DNA of 6,919 nucleotides. Source: an uncultured Bacillaceae bacterium. Lineage in GTDB: Bacteria; Bacillota; Bacilli; Bacillales; Alkalibacillaceae. The stretch is taken from the NCBI GenBank assembly GCA_937958375.1, contig CALGNY010000185.1, forward strand, positions 1-6,919. The letters run 5' to 3'. Position 1 is the first letter of the stretch; each line of letters begins with the position of its first letter. Positions 1 through 6,617 of this stretch are shown in pieces. Under the pieces are notes generated by a model. That model did not search any database, was not told the DNA's origin, and was given only the letters and a program-made list of their open reading frames with translations. Both the position numbers and the translations under genes were made by a program.

Positions 1-196
1 CTCACCCTCCAACAAATCACATTCCATCGCAATTCGTCGAACAAGCAAGAATCCGTAAGCTAATCGACTAGTTTTCAAATTTCACAACCGTCAAATGGAC
101 TATCTTCTTCTTTCTGAATAATAGGACAATTGTTTCAAGGAAATTAATGGTTCTATCAAGAATACATAACGTATCCAAAATTTTAGGAGGGATGAA
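1..196. other. Intergenic/leader region upstream of the Vpr-like protease
   Basis: No gene can be supported here. A strong ribosome binding site for the protease (AGGAGG, 185-190) lies 6 nt before its GTG start. I see no convincing sigma-A promoter; the nearest -10-like hexamer (AATAAT, 117-122) has no good -35 partner. Two small inverted repeats sit just before the ribosome binding site: TTCT/AGAA (151-154 with 159-162) and ATAC/GTAT (162-165 with 171-174). On the minus strand the first ten bases read GGAGGGTGAG, a Shine-Dalgarno-like sequence that could serve a leftward gene starting just outside the window, which would make this a divergent promoter region. Confidence 0.5.
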
Positions 197-2662
197 GTGA
201 AAAAAGCATTCAGTAAACCAATAATTATTCTGCTGATTGCATTACTTGCTTTCGGAACGATGGGGTTCTCTAACGGAAATGGCAACAATGGAAAAGGCAA
301 TGGTAATGGGAACTCGCCCGCTCCGACTAGCAATCAGATGACAATCGGTACCATCCAAGGTGAATTCGATCATCAGTCGGAGGAACCTGCAACAGTCATC
401 GTTGAATTGGAAGAACGATCTGTTTTGGATTCAAAACATCAAGGAGCTCAGCAAAGCCGGAGTCAATTAGAAACCGTCCGTCAACAAATTATGGACAAGG
501 TAACAGACGCGGCACCAAGCAGTGAATTCTCCCGCGAGTATGACTATGTGTTCAGTGGCTTTGCCGTCGAGGTAAACCAAAATGAAATCAGAAGCATTGC
601 TTCAGTTGATGGTGTCAAAGCGATTTATCCGAACGTTGAGCACGAAGCGGAAACATTGGAGTCACTTGAAGTTTCTGCTGATGAAGTCTCTTCAGAAATG
701 ATGGATAGCGCGCCTTTCGTTGGTGCCAACCAGGTCTGGGAAGACTTAGGGGTAACTGGTGATGGAGTGACGGTAGCGATCATTGATACGGGTGTCGATC
801 ACACCCACCCTGACTTGACGCATGCTTTTGGCAGCTACAAAGGCTGGGATTTTGTCGACAATGATGACGATCCTCAAGAAACGCCTGCAAATGACCCACG
901 TGGTGAATCAACCAATCATGGAACACACGTCGCAGGTACAGTCGCTGCGAACGGTGAAATCAAAGGGGTTGCACCGGATGCTTCACTACTCGCTTATCGC
1001 GTTCTTGGTCCAGGCGGAAGTGGAACGACTGAAAACGTCATCGCTGCCATTGAACGTGCCGTTGAAGATGGCGCGGACGTGATGAACTTGTCACTCGGCA
1101 ACACGTCGAACGACCCCGACTTTGCCACTTCTCTTGCGCTAGATGTAGCCATGGCAGAGGGTGTCATTACGGTCACATCGAACGGAAACGCTGGCCCGAA
1201 CGATTGGACAGTTGGTTCTCCGGGAACGAGTCGTGATGCCATTTCGGTTGGTGCAACTCAATTACCTTATACGGTTTTTGATACATCGATCTCAACGCCT
1301 AGCGGATTCGACTATTCATCTGTCGGTGTGATGGGTCACCCGGGTGATGAAGCTCTACTAGCCTTGAACGAAGGTGAATTCGAGTTTGAGTTTGCAGGAT
1401 TAGGTACAGTGGAAGAAGTCGAAGCCGCTGATCTAGAAGGAAAAATTGCCTTGATGCAGCGTGGAGATCTGCCATTTGTTGAGAAGGCTGAAAATGCGGA
1501 GGCAGCAGGAGCTGTTGGAGCAATCATTTTCAACAACGTTGCAGGTGAGCAACCAGACGTTCCTGGTATGGCCATCCCAACCCTTAAAGTTTCCCAGGAA
1601 GATGGGGCTCTACTGGTCGATGAGTTACAAAACGGCAATACGACGGTGACCTTTGATATTTCAGAAGCCGGAATTGCTCCTGAATCAATTGCAGACTTTT
1701 CTTCTAGAGGCCCTGTCACCGAAACGTGGATGATCAAACCAGATCTTTCAGCACCTGGCGTCAACATACTTAGCACGGTTCCTACACATAATTCGGAAGA
1801 TCCACATGGTTATGCTGCATTCCAAGGAACTAGCATGGCTTCCCCACACGTCGCTGGTGCGGCTGCTTTGATCGTGGAAGCTCAGCCAGATTGGGATCAA
1901 CAGCAAGTGAAAGCCGCACTGATGAATTCAGCGGAAACGCTATATGATAGTGAAGGAAATCGTTACCCGCATAACACGCAAGGAGCCGGTAGCCTACGGG
2001 TGTTTGATGCCATCACAACTGAAACGCTCGTCGCACCTGGTTCGTACTCATTTGGTACATTTGAAAAAACAAAAGGAAAACAAGTCGAGCGTCAGCACTT
2101 TGAAATCAACAACCTATCCAATGAGCGCAAACAATTCGATATGGATGTTGAGCTTTTTGATGGCAGTGACGCAATCAAAGTCAACCGAAGCAACAATTTA
2201 AAGGTGAATCCTGGCAAAACACAACAAGTGAACATGAACGTTCAAGTCGATGCCGGGAAGCTTGAACCAGGCTACTACGAAGGTCTCATTACGTTAACGA
2301 GTGAGGATGAAGTCATCGAAGTACCGACCATTCTATTCGCGAAAGATCCGTATGAACACTTTCCAGAATTAAACCAGTTATTTGATTCTGGCAGCTTCGT
2401 ATTAGAAGATGGGATCTTTGATATTCTTGTGAACCTGAATGTATCTGTCGATTACATCGACACCATGATTTATACAGCAGACTTAGCCCCAGTCGCCTTA
2501 CTCGACATTCAGGAGAACTTACCTGCTGGTGAGAACAATTACCAGGTTGATGCCAATTGGGCACTGGATCAATTACCACCGAGCAACTATGCCATTGTTG
2601 TTTGGGTCGGTAAAGATGGCAAGGAAGAAGGATGGGTTTTAGGCGAATTCTCACACGAATAG
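197..2662 (+). CDS. vpr: Vpr-like secreted subtilisin-family (S8) serine protease with PA domain
   Basis: Extracellular endopeptidase of 821 residues, close to the 806 of B. subtilis Vpr and recognisably like it throughout. The start is GTG, 6 nt after AGGAGG; the ATG at 192 hits a stop after two codons. Order of parts: Sec signal peptide (about 1-25, KK then a hydrophobic core, no lipobox cysteine); Gly/Asn-rich linker (about 26-40); I9 propeptide (about 64-150, with VIVELEE and YPNVEHEA); S8 catalytic domain from about 170. The triad is D197 (AIIDTGVDHTHPDL), H241 (NHGTHVAGT) and S546 (GTSMASPHVAG), with oxyanion Asn N331. A PA domain (about 385-490) is inserted between N331 and S546. Residues about 610-720 look Fn3-like, followed by a C-terminal region matching the end of Vpr. 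All catalytic residues are present, so it should be active after propeptide removal. I see no cysteine. It is convergent with an RRNPP-like regulator. A paralogue of Vpr rather than the true orthologue remains possible. Confidence 0.95.
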   Translation: MKKAFSKPIIILLIALLAFGTMGFSNGNGNNGKGNGNGNSPAPTSNQMTIGTIQGEFDHQSEEPATVIVELEERSVLDSKHQGAQQSRSQLETVRQQIMDKVTDAAPSSEFSREYDYVFSGFAVEVNQNEIRSIASVDGVKAIYPNVEHEAETLESLEVSADEVSSEMMDSAPFVGANQVWEDLGVTGDGVTVAIIDTGVDHTHPDLTHAFGSYKGWDFVDNDDDPQETPANDPRGESTNHGTHVAGTVAANGEIKGVAPDASLLAYRVLGPGGSGTTENVIAAIERAVEDGADVMNLSLGNTSNDPDFATSLALDVAMAEGVITVTSNGNAGPNDWTVGSPGTSRDAISVGATQLPYTVFDTSISTPSGFDYSSVGVMGHPGDEALLALNEGEFEFEFAGLGTVEEVEAADLEGKIALMQRGDLPFVEKAENAEAAGAVGAIIFNNVAGEQPDVPGMAIPTLKVSQEDGALLVDELQNGNTTVTFDISEAGIAPESIADFSSRGPVTETWMIKPDLSAPGVNILSTVPTHNSEDPHGYAAFQGTSMASPHVAGAAALIVEAQPDWDQQQVKAALMNSAETLYDSEGNRYPHNTQGAGSLRVFDAITTETLVAPGSYSFGTFEKTKGKQVERQHFEINNLSNERKQFDMDVELFDGSDAIKVNRSNNLKVNPGKTQQVNMNVQVDAGKLEPGYYEGLITLTSEDEVIEVPTILFAKDPYEHFPELNQLFDSGSFVLEDGIFDILVNLNVSVDYIDTMIYTADLAPVALLDIQENLPAGENNYQVDANWALDQLPPSNYAIVVWVGKDGKEEGWVLGEFSHE

Positions 2663-2673
2663 AACGTGAACAC

Positions 2674-2713
2674 AAAAAACTTCCGGACCAAGTAATTGGT
2701 TCGGAAGTTTTTT
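2674..2713. terminator. Bidirectional rho-independent terminator between convergent genes
   Basis: A 17-bp stem (left arm 2674-2690, right arm 2697-2713) with one G-U pair encloses the loop AGTAAT. The core is CTTCCGGACCA paired with TGGTTCGGAAG. Six A's on the left and six T's on the right give a T-run in both directions, so it can end the protease transcript (stop at 2662) and the leftward regulator transcript (stop at 2742). Confidence 0.92.
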
Positions 2714-2741
2714 CATTCACTAGATTTTCAGGCCTAACCGT

Positions 2742-4043
2742 TTATGGCGAATCAAACGGCAGACTAGGAGAAAGTTTTGCCGATTTGGACTTTGGGATCA
2801 ATACGCTCTCGGTTCCGTTGACTTCATAGGCCGCCAACAGATGATTGGATGCATCTTTATATCGTTTCATTTCAAACAAGAGACTCCCAGTCATTAAATG
2901 ATAGCTGAATAGTTCATAGTCTTCACCCAGTCTTTGGAAGAACGGAATGATTTTTTTCATAAGCAATTGAACGAGCTCTTCTTTCCGGCCTTCCAAATAA
3001 TAAAGGATCGTTTTCAATTTCATTTGATAGCGATCGACTTGATATTTCTCAGCCACCTTAATCCCCGTTCTCGCTTCTTCCATTGCTGAATCCGTTTGCC
3101 CACTCCGTAAATAAGCAATTGATAAAAAGTGATGGGAGATCAATAGGACTTGGAAATCCGTTTCATACTCCAATGCTTTTTCGAAACATGCCTTTGCCTG
3201 TTCATAGTCCTTTTTCTTCAGTTGCAAAATACCATCGAAAGAATAAATCGTTGCCTTGATTGAGCTACCGACTTGATTCTCTTCCAGACTCCGAAGCTTC
3301 TTGAAATAATCCTCTGCTGATTCAAAGTCTTCAATCAAGCAATAATTCAGCCCCAAAATAAGCTGACAGATGATGATTCTTGTATAATCCAGTTCAGTTT
3401 GGAACATCTGGTAGGCTTTTTGTGCATATTTATTGGACCGCAAGATTTTTTCCATCCGTGTGTAAGCTGTTGCCATCAGTAAGTAAAGTTCTGGGTCGGA
3501 TGTATCCTTCAACGTTTCTTCGGCTTTTTTAAAATGGTTGATCGCATTGGAACAATAGAGTTTCTGCAAGTAATAAGAACCGATAAATTTATGATAGCTA
3601 TATGCATAATGCTTCTCTAAAATCCAAGCGAAACTTTTGATATCCGAATACTTCTCATTGGCTCGATCGGTTTGTTGCGTCAATAAATAATGGCCGAATA
3701 AGGACAATTCATATAAATACGATTGCTCGACCGGAATATGCTCTGTGGACAGTTTCTGTACTTTTTCATAGCAAGCGGTTGCTTCTGTCTGGTCAAAACG
3801 ATGTAAAGCTTCCATCCATTCTTGCAAGGTTTCTTGTAATTCTTCATTGGGCTCCTTCGTAAAACTCTCGATCGGCAAATCTAGCCTTTCACATAACTGG
3901 CTTACAATTTCTTTGTTAAACGATATTTGGTTGTTTTCGAGTTTGCTTAAATAAGCACTGGAGCAAATGTCCTCAGACAATTGCTCCTGCGTCATGCCCT
4001 GACGCATCCGGTGCCATTTGATCGTTTGACCGATAAGTGACAA
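2742..4043 (-). CDS. HTH (XRE) + TPR transcriptional regulator, RRNPP/NprR-like
   Basis: Predicted cytoplasmic DNA-binding regulator of 433 residues. An N-terminal XRE-type helix-turn-helix (about residues 3-58, with IGQTIKWHRMRQGMTQEQL and SSAYLSKLENNQISF) is followed by an all-helical region with about seven TPR-like repeats to the C-terminus, for example DYEQAKACFEKALE and RYKDASNHLLAAYE. This plan and length match the RRNPP group (Rap, NprR, PlcR, PrgX), especially NprR (about 420 aa), whose TPR region binds a short secreted peptide. The open frame extends to a TTG at 4067, but I choose the TTG at 4043. It has the Shine-Dalgarno-like AAGGTGGAG 6 nt upstream, it gives the usual family N-terminus, and the likely -10 box at 4079-4084 would leave the 4067 codon almost no leader. 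It is convergent with the Vpr-like gene and follows the aminopeptidase gene with a 114-nt gap containing a likely promoter. The target genes and inducing peptide are unknown. Confidence 0.88.
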   Translation of the reverse strand: MSLIGQTIKWHRMRQGMTQEQLSEDICSSAYLSKLENNQISFNKEIVSQLCERLDLPIESFTKEPNEELQETLQEWMEALHRFDQTEATACYEKVQKLSTEHIPVEQSYLYELSLFGHYLLTQQTDRANEKYSDIKSFAWILEKHYAYSYHKFIGSYYLQKLYCSNAINHFKKAEETLKDTSDPELYLLMATAYTRMEKILRSNKYAQKAYQMFQTELDYTRIIICQLILGLNYCLIEDFESAEDYFKKLRSLEENQVGSSIKATIYSFDGILQLKKKDYEQAKACFEKALEYETDFQVLLISHHFLSIAYLRSGQTDSAMEEARTGIKVAEKYQVDRYQMKLKTILYYLEGRKEELVQLLMKKIIPFFQRLGEDYELFSYHLMTGSLLFEMKRYKDASNHLLAAYEVNGTESVLIPKSKSAKLSPSLPFDSP

Positions 4044-4049
4044 TCCAAT

Positions 4050-4058
4050 CTCCACCTT
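4050..4058 (-). promoter_or_regulatory. Ribosome binding site deciding the regulator's TTG start
   Basis: Read on the minus strand this is AAGGTGGAG, 6 nt before the TTG at 4043-4041. No comparable sequence precedes the upstream TTG at 4067. It therefore supports the shorter, 433-residue protein. Confidence 0.6.
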
Positions 4059-4078
4059 CAATTCCAACTTATAGATTC

Positions 4079-4125
4079 ATTATAGTACTATATAGCTAGA
4101 TTATCTATAAAAAATATCAAAAAAT
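4079..4125 (-). promoter_or_regulatory. Probable promoter and operator of the HTH-TPR regulator
   Basis: On the minus strand a perfect TATAAT lies at 4084-4079, giving a start point near 4072 and a leader of about 30 nt to the TTG at 4043. No good -35 hexamer is seen at the right spacing (TAGATA at 17 bp), which suggests an activator-dependent or otherwise regulated promoter. A perfect 12-bp palindrome, TATAGTACTATA (4081-4092), overlaps the -10 box. A second palindrome, TAGATTATCTA (4097-4107), covers the -35 position. Two A6 tracts on the plus strand (4109-4114 and 4119-4124), one helical turn apart, lie where an UP element would sit. Confidence 0.55.
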
Positions 4126-4157
4126 GTCATAGAATTTCAGTGAAGAAAGATGATTTC

Positions 4158-5390
4158 CTATTGGATTGCCCATTCGCCGTTTTTCAAAATCTCTTCTTTT
4201 TCACCATTTTCCGTTACGCCATAGACCGTCAAATCAGAAGAACCCATCATGAAATCTTCATGGATGAGACTTTTGTTGATCCCAGCGTTGATTTGTTCGT
4301 CTGGGCTCATCTTCTCCCCGCCTTTCAGATTTGTCGGGTAGGCTTGGCCCAATGCTAAGTGGCATGAGGCATTTTCGTCATAGAGGGTATTGAAGAAAAT
4401 CAAACCGGATTGTGAAATGGGTGACGAATGTGGCACCAAGGCGACTTCACCCAAACGGACAGCTCCTTCATCGGTTTCCAGTAAGTGCTTGAGGGTTTCT
4501 TCTCCTTTTCCGGCTTCATAGTCAACGACTTTCCCATCTTTGAATGTCAATTTGAAATCATCAATTAAATTTCCATTATAGTTGAGTGGCTTTGTATTGC
4601 GGACCGTTCCGTTCACTCCATCACGGTGAGGTGCGGTAAACACTTCTTCGGTCGGCATGTTCGGATTAAAGATAATGTTGTTTTCCGTTTCAGCTGTACC
4701 GCCTGCCCAAATGTGATCCTTCGGCAAATCAATTCGGAGGTCTGTCGTTTCCGAAGAGTACTCCAACGCCGTGTATCTTTTTTCATTCAAATAGTCACGG
4801 ATATCATGCAAGGTTTGGTTATGGTCTTCCCATGCTTTTACCGGGTCGTCTTGGTCAACACGAACAATCTTGAAAATCTCATCCCATAAACTGTTGATTG
4901 CTTCTTCTGTAGTTTTATCTGGGTAGATTTTTGCCGCCCATTTCTCGGTCGGCACGGAGACCAATGACCACTGAATTTTATCACTCATCATGTATTCACG
5001 ATATTCACTCAGGGCTTCACCGACTGCCTTATTCGCTTTGGCGATTCGTTCAGGATCAATCCCATCCAACAGGTCCGGATTCGGGGCATAGACCGACAGG
5101 ATGCATCCTCCATCTTTTACATGGCCAGTTTGCTTATCGACGAGCCAGTCTGGCACCGTTTCGAGCACGTGCATCGGTTCATTTTCGTATTTTTTCCGTG
5201 TGATTACTTCATCGGACCAGTTGACTTGTACATTTTCAGCACCTGCTTGATAGGCTTCATCGACGACGTAATGCACAAATTCCCTTGCTTCAACCGGGGC
5301 ATTCACAAAAATTGGTTGTTCTTTTTGGACATTGACCCCTACTTTAACTGCGAGCTTTGCATATTTTTTTAACGTTTCCTCTGATGGCAT
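4158..5390 (-). CDS. ampS: M29-family metallo-aminopeptidase (AmpS)
   Basis: Cytoplasmic metal-dependent aminopeptidase that removes N-terminal residues from peptides in peptide turnover. At 410 residues it matches the usual AmpS length. The M29 signature residues are present (numbered from the chosen start): E249 in MPTEEVFTAPHRDGVNG, E315 in RLGEVALVP, H344 and Y351 in CHLALGQAYP, and H377 and D379 in LIHEDFMMGS. These are where the family places its metal ligands and catalytic tyrosine. A GTG at 5402 would give 414 residues, but it overlaps the ribosome binding site GAAGGAG (5408-5402) itself. The ATG at 5390, 11 nt after that site, is the better start. No signal peptide is seen. It stands between two leftward genes: a terminator separates it from the P-loop gene upstream, and no clear terminator separates it from the regulator downstream. 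I found no convincing promoter in the short gap at 5391-5478. Confidence 0.92.
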   Translation of the reverse strand: MPSEETLKKYAKLAVKVGVNVQKEQPIFVNAPVEAREFVHYVVDEAYQAGAENVQVNWSDEVITRKKYENEPMHVLETVPDWLVDKQTGHVKDGGCILSVYAPNPDLLDGIDPERIAKANKAVGEALSEYREYMMSDKIQWSLVSVPTEKWAAKIYPDKTTEEAINSLWDEIFKIVRVDQDDPVKAWEDHNQTLHDIRDYLNEKRYTALEYSSETTDLRIDLPKDHIWAGGTAETENNIIFNPNMPTEEVFTAPHRDGVNGTVRNTKPLNYNGNLIDDFKLTFKDGKVVDYEAGKGEETLKHLLETDEGAVRLGEVALVPHSSPISQSGLIFFNTLYDENASCHLALGQAYPTNLKGGEKMSPDEQINAGINKSLIHEDFMMGSSDLTVYGVTENGEKEEILKNGEWAIQ

Positions 5391-5401
5391 ATTTTTAGAC
5401 A

Positions 5402-5408
5402 CTCCTTC
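5402..5408 (-). promoter_or_regulatory. Ribosome binding site of ampS, overlapping an alternative GTG
   Basis: The minus-strand sequence GAAGGAG ends at 5402, and its last G is the first base of the in-frame GTG. A ribosome bound here cannot use that GTG, so the ATG at 5390, with an 11-nt spacer, is favoured. Confidence 0.6.
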
Positions 5409-5478
5409 AACATAATATCTGTTTCCATTATTTCATAGTCCGAAATATTTGAAAAGGAATTGAAATGATTTTGCATTG

Positions 5479-5520
5479 AAAAACCAACCGACAAATTCTG
5501 CGTTGAATTGTCAGTTGGTT
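5479..5520 (-). terminator. Rho-independent terminator downstream of the P-loop gene
   Basis: Arms 5482-5498 and 5505-5520 form about 16 bp with one bulged A and one G-U pair around the loop TGCGTT. Read leftward, the stem ends in GGTTGGTTTTT with five T's (5483-5479), while the rightward side has no T-run. It therefore ends the transcript of the gene whose stop codon is at 5536, 15 nt before the hairpin, and insulates ampS from it. Confidence 0.9.
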
Positions 5521-5535
5521 CGTATATGGACGTTT

Positions 5536-6612
5536 TCATTTTTCTTCAATCCATTGAATCATTTCTTCTTTCATCACATCCAAAAATTCCGGAACGACAT
5601 TCTCTTGATAGATCTCTTCAAAATCCCCTTGTAATTTCTTTAGTGCTTTTAGGTGAGCGGTAGCTGTTTTTACGTTACCACGGTAATCAAATTTTAACCG
5701 ATCTATTTTCTCAGAATCCGGTTTGCTGAGTGGTTGCTTCATGCATTTCTCGGATAAATTCAACTCTTCATCGCCAAATCGGTTCGGGTCATGCGCATGA
5801 GGAGCGGTTGCGTCAAACAACGCAATCTCCAGTTCAGGTAACAGAACCATATCCAAGCTCGTTGGATCAAAACCGCAATGATAAATTTCTATATCGAACC
5901 CGAAGTCTTGTGCTGCTCTTGCAATTTTTTTGAGCATCGTCGATTTTCCGGAACCTGAATTCCCTTTCAGAAAAATTCGCTTTGTCATTTCGTCGGTGAT
6001 CAGCGGAATAAAATCGACTGGTCCTTCCGGTGTCGCTGCACCTAAATAGCGGTGGCTGACTTGAGATGGTTTATTTAAATGATTCATTCGAAAAATATCA
6101 TGAATCAGCCGCTCCGTTTCTATGTCTGCCTTCTCAAAGTCCATATAGTCATAATAGATCTGTTCGATCTCATTGTGTATCGCAAGTGCCCGTTGAAATT
6201 GTTCAATTGAGCGGGTGTGTAGCTGTTCCATCTGTTTGTGTAACATCATCAGCTGCTCTCGTTCGTTTTGAAGTCCACTTTTATTGTAACCTTCCCCAAA
6301 GTTGAGGAGATTCTCTTTTAAAACCGGTAGCTTCATCCGTTTATAATTCATTTTTGTCCGATCGAAAATTCCGATTCCTTTTTCGATCAGTACAATGCCC
6401 TCCAGCTCCGATTTTTGAATATGGTTATAAATGAAATCAATTGTATAGTGGTCTTTGAATTGATTGGCTACTTCTTTTAATTGATTGCTGATGATCGATG
6501 TGTGGCCACCTTCAATAAACAAGACCCCGTCCAACTGCTCAATCAGATTTTCATAGAAATTGACGTAGCCTTTTGCAGTGGTTCCACCCATGAAATACTT
6601 CCTGGCAAGCAT
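5536..6612 (-). CDS. PRK06851-type duplicated P-loop NTPase-like protein, function unknown
   Basis: A 358-residue protein resembling the uncharacterised PRK06851 family of Bacillus and Clostridium. It has two homologous halves. The second (about residues 186-272) carries an intact Walker A motif, GNSGSGKS (217-224), then IYHCGFDPTSLDMVLLPELE and ALFDATAPH. The first (about 4-87) aligns with it (FMGGTTAKG; IDFIYNHIQKSELEGIVLIE; GIGIFDRT), but its P-loop has decayed to IEGGHTSIISN without Lys or Ser. Between them is a long helical, probably coiled-coil stretch (about 112-172, rich in Q, E, H and L). One functional nucleotide site per chain is therefore expected. No signal peptide or membrane segment is seen, so it is likely cytoplasmic. 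An in-frame ATG at 6636 exists, but the strong site GGAGGAGGG lies inside that extension and points to the ATG at 6612. The gene is flanked by terminators and appears monocistronic. No cellular role can be assigned from sequence. Confidence 0.8.
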   Translation of the reverse strand: MLARKYFMGGTTAKGYVNFYENLIEQLDGVLFIEGGHTSIISNQLKEVANQFKDHYTIDFIYNHIQKSELEGIVLIEKGIGIFDRTKMNYKRMKLPVLKENLLNFGEGYNKSGLQNEREQLMMLHKQMEQLHTRSIEQFQRALAIHNEIEQIYYDYMDFEKADIETERLIHDIFRMNHLNKPSQVSHRYLGAATPEGPVDFIPLITDEMTKRIFLKGNSGSGKSTMLKKIARAAQDFGFDIEIYHCGFDPTSLDMVLLPELEIALFDATAPHAHDPNRFGDEELNLSEKCMKQPLSKPDSEKIDRLKFDYRGNVKTATAHLKALKKLQGDFEEIYQENVVPEFLDVMKEEMIQWIEEK

Positions 6613-6617
6613 AGTTT

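Noticed and set aside
1..83. A minus-strand frame open to the left edge, reading LKTSRLAYGFLLVRRIAMECD.
   Set aside because: It begins only at a TTG without a ribosome binding site right after a stop, so it is more likely intergenic DNA ahead of a gene that starts outside the window.
1336..1776. A 146-codon minus-strand open frame inside the protease gene.
   Set aside because: It is antisense to the PA domain region of a clearly conserved protein. Its serine- and alanine-rich translation resembles no known family.
2651..2716. A 21-codon minus-strand frame beginning MKKLPNQLLG directly downstream of the regulator, at the position where an NprX-like peptide gene would lie.
   Set aside because: It has no ribosome binding site, it runs through the bidirectional terminator hairpin and into the protease gene, and it lacks a recognisable secretion signal. 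The MKK start is an effect of the terminator's A-run.
2313..2720. A 135-codon minus-strand open frame over the 3' end of the protease gene and the terminator.
   Set aside because: It spans the terminator stem, has no ribosome binding site, and lies opposite conserved Vpr C-terminal coding sequence.
4140..4358. A plus-strand frame with GTG start reading MKKDDFLLD, with a hydrophobic stretch, antisense to the end of ampS.
   Set aside because: There is no Shine-Dalgarno sequence, most of it is the reverse of a conserved M29 coding region, and its composition looks like a shadow frame.
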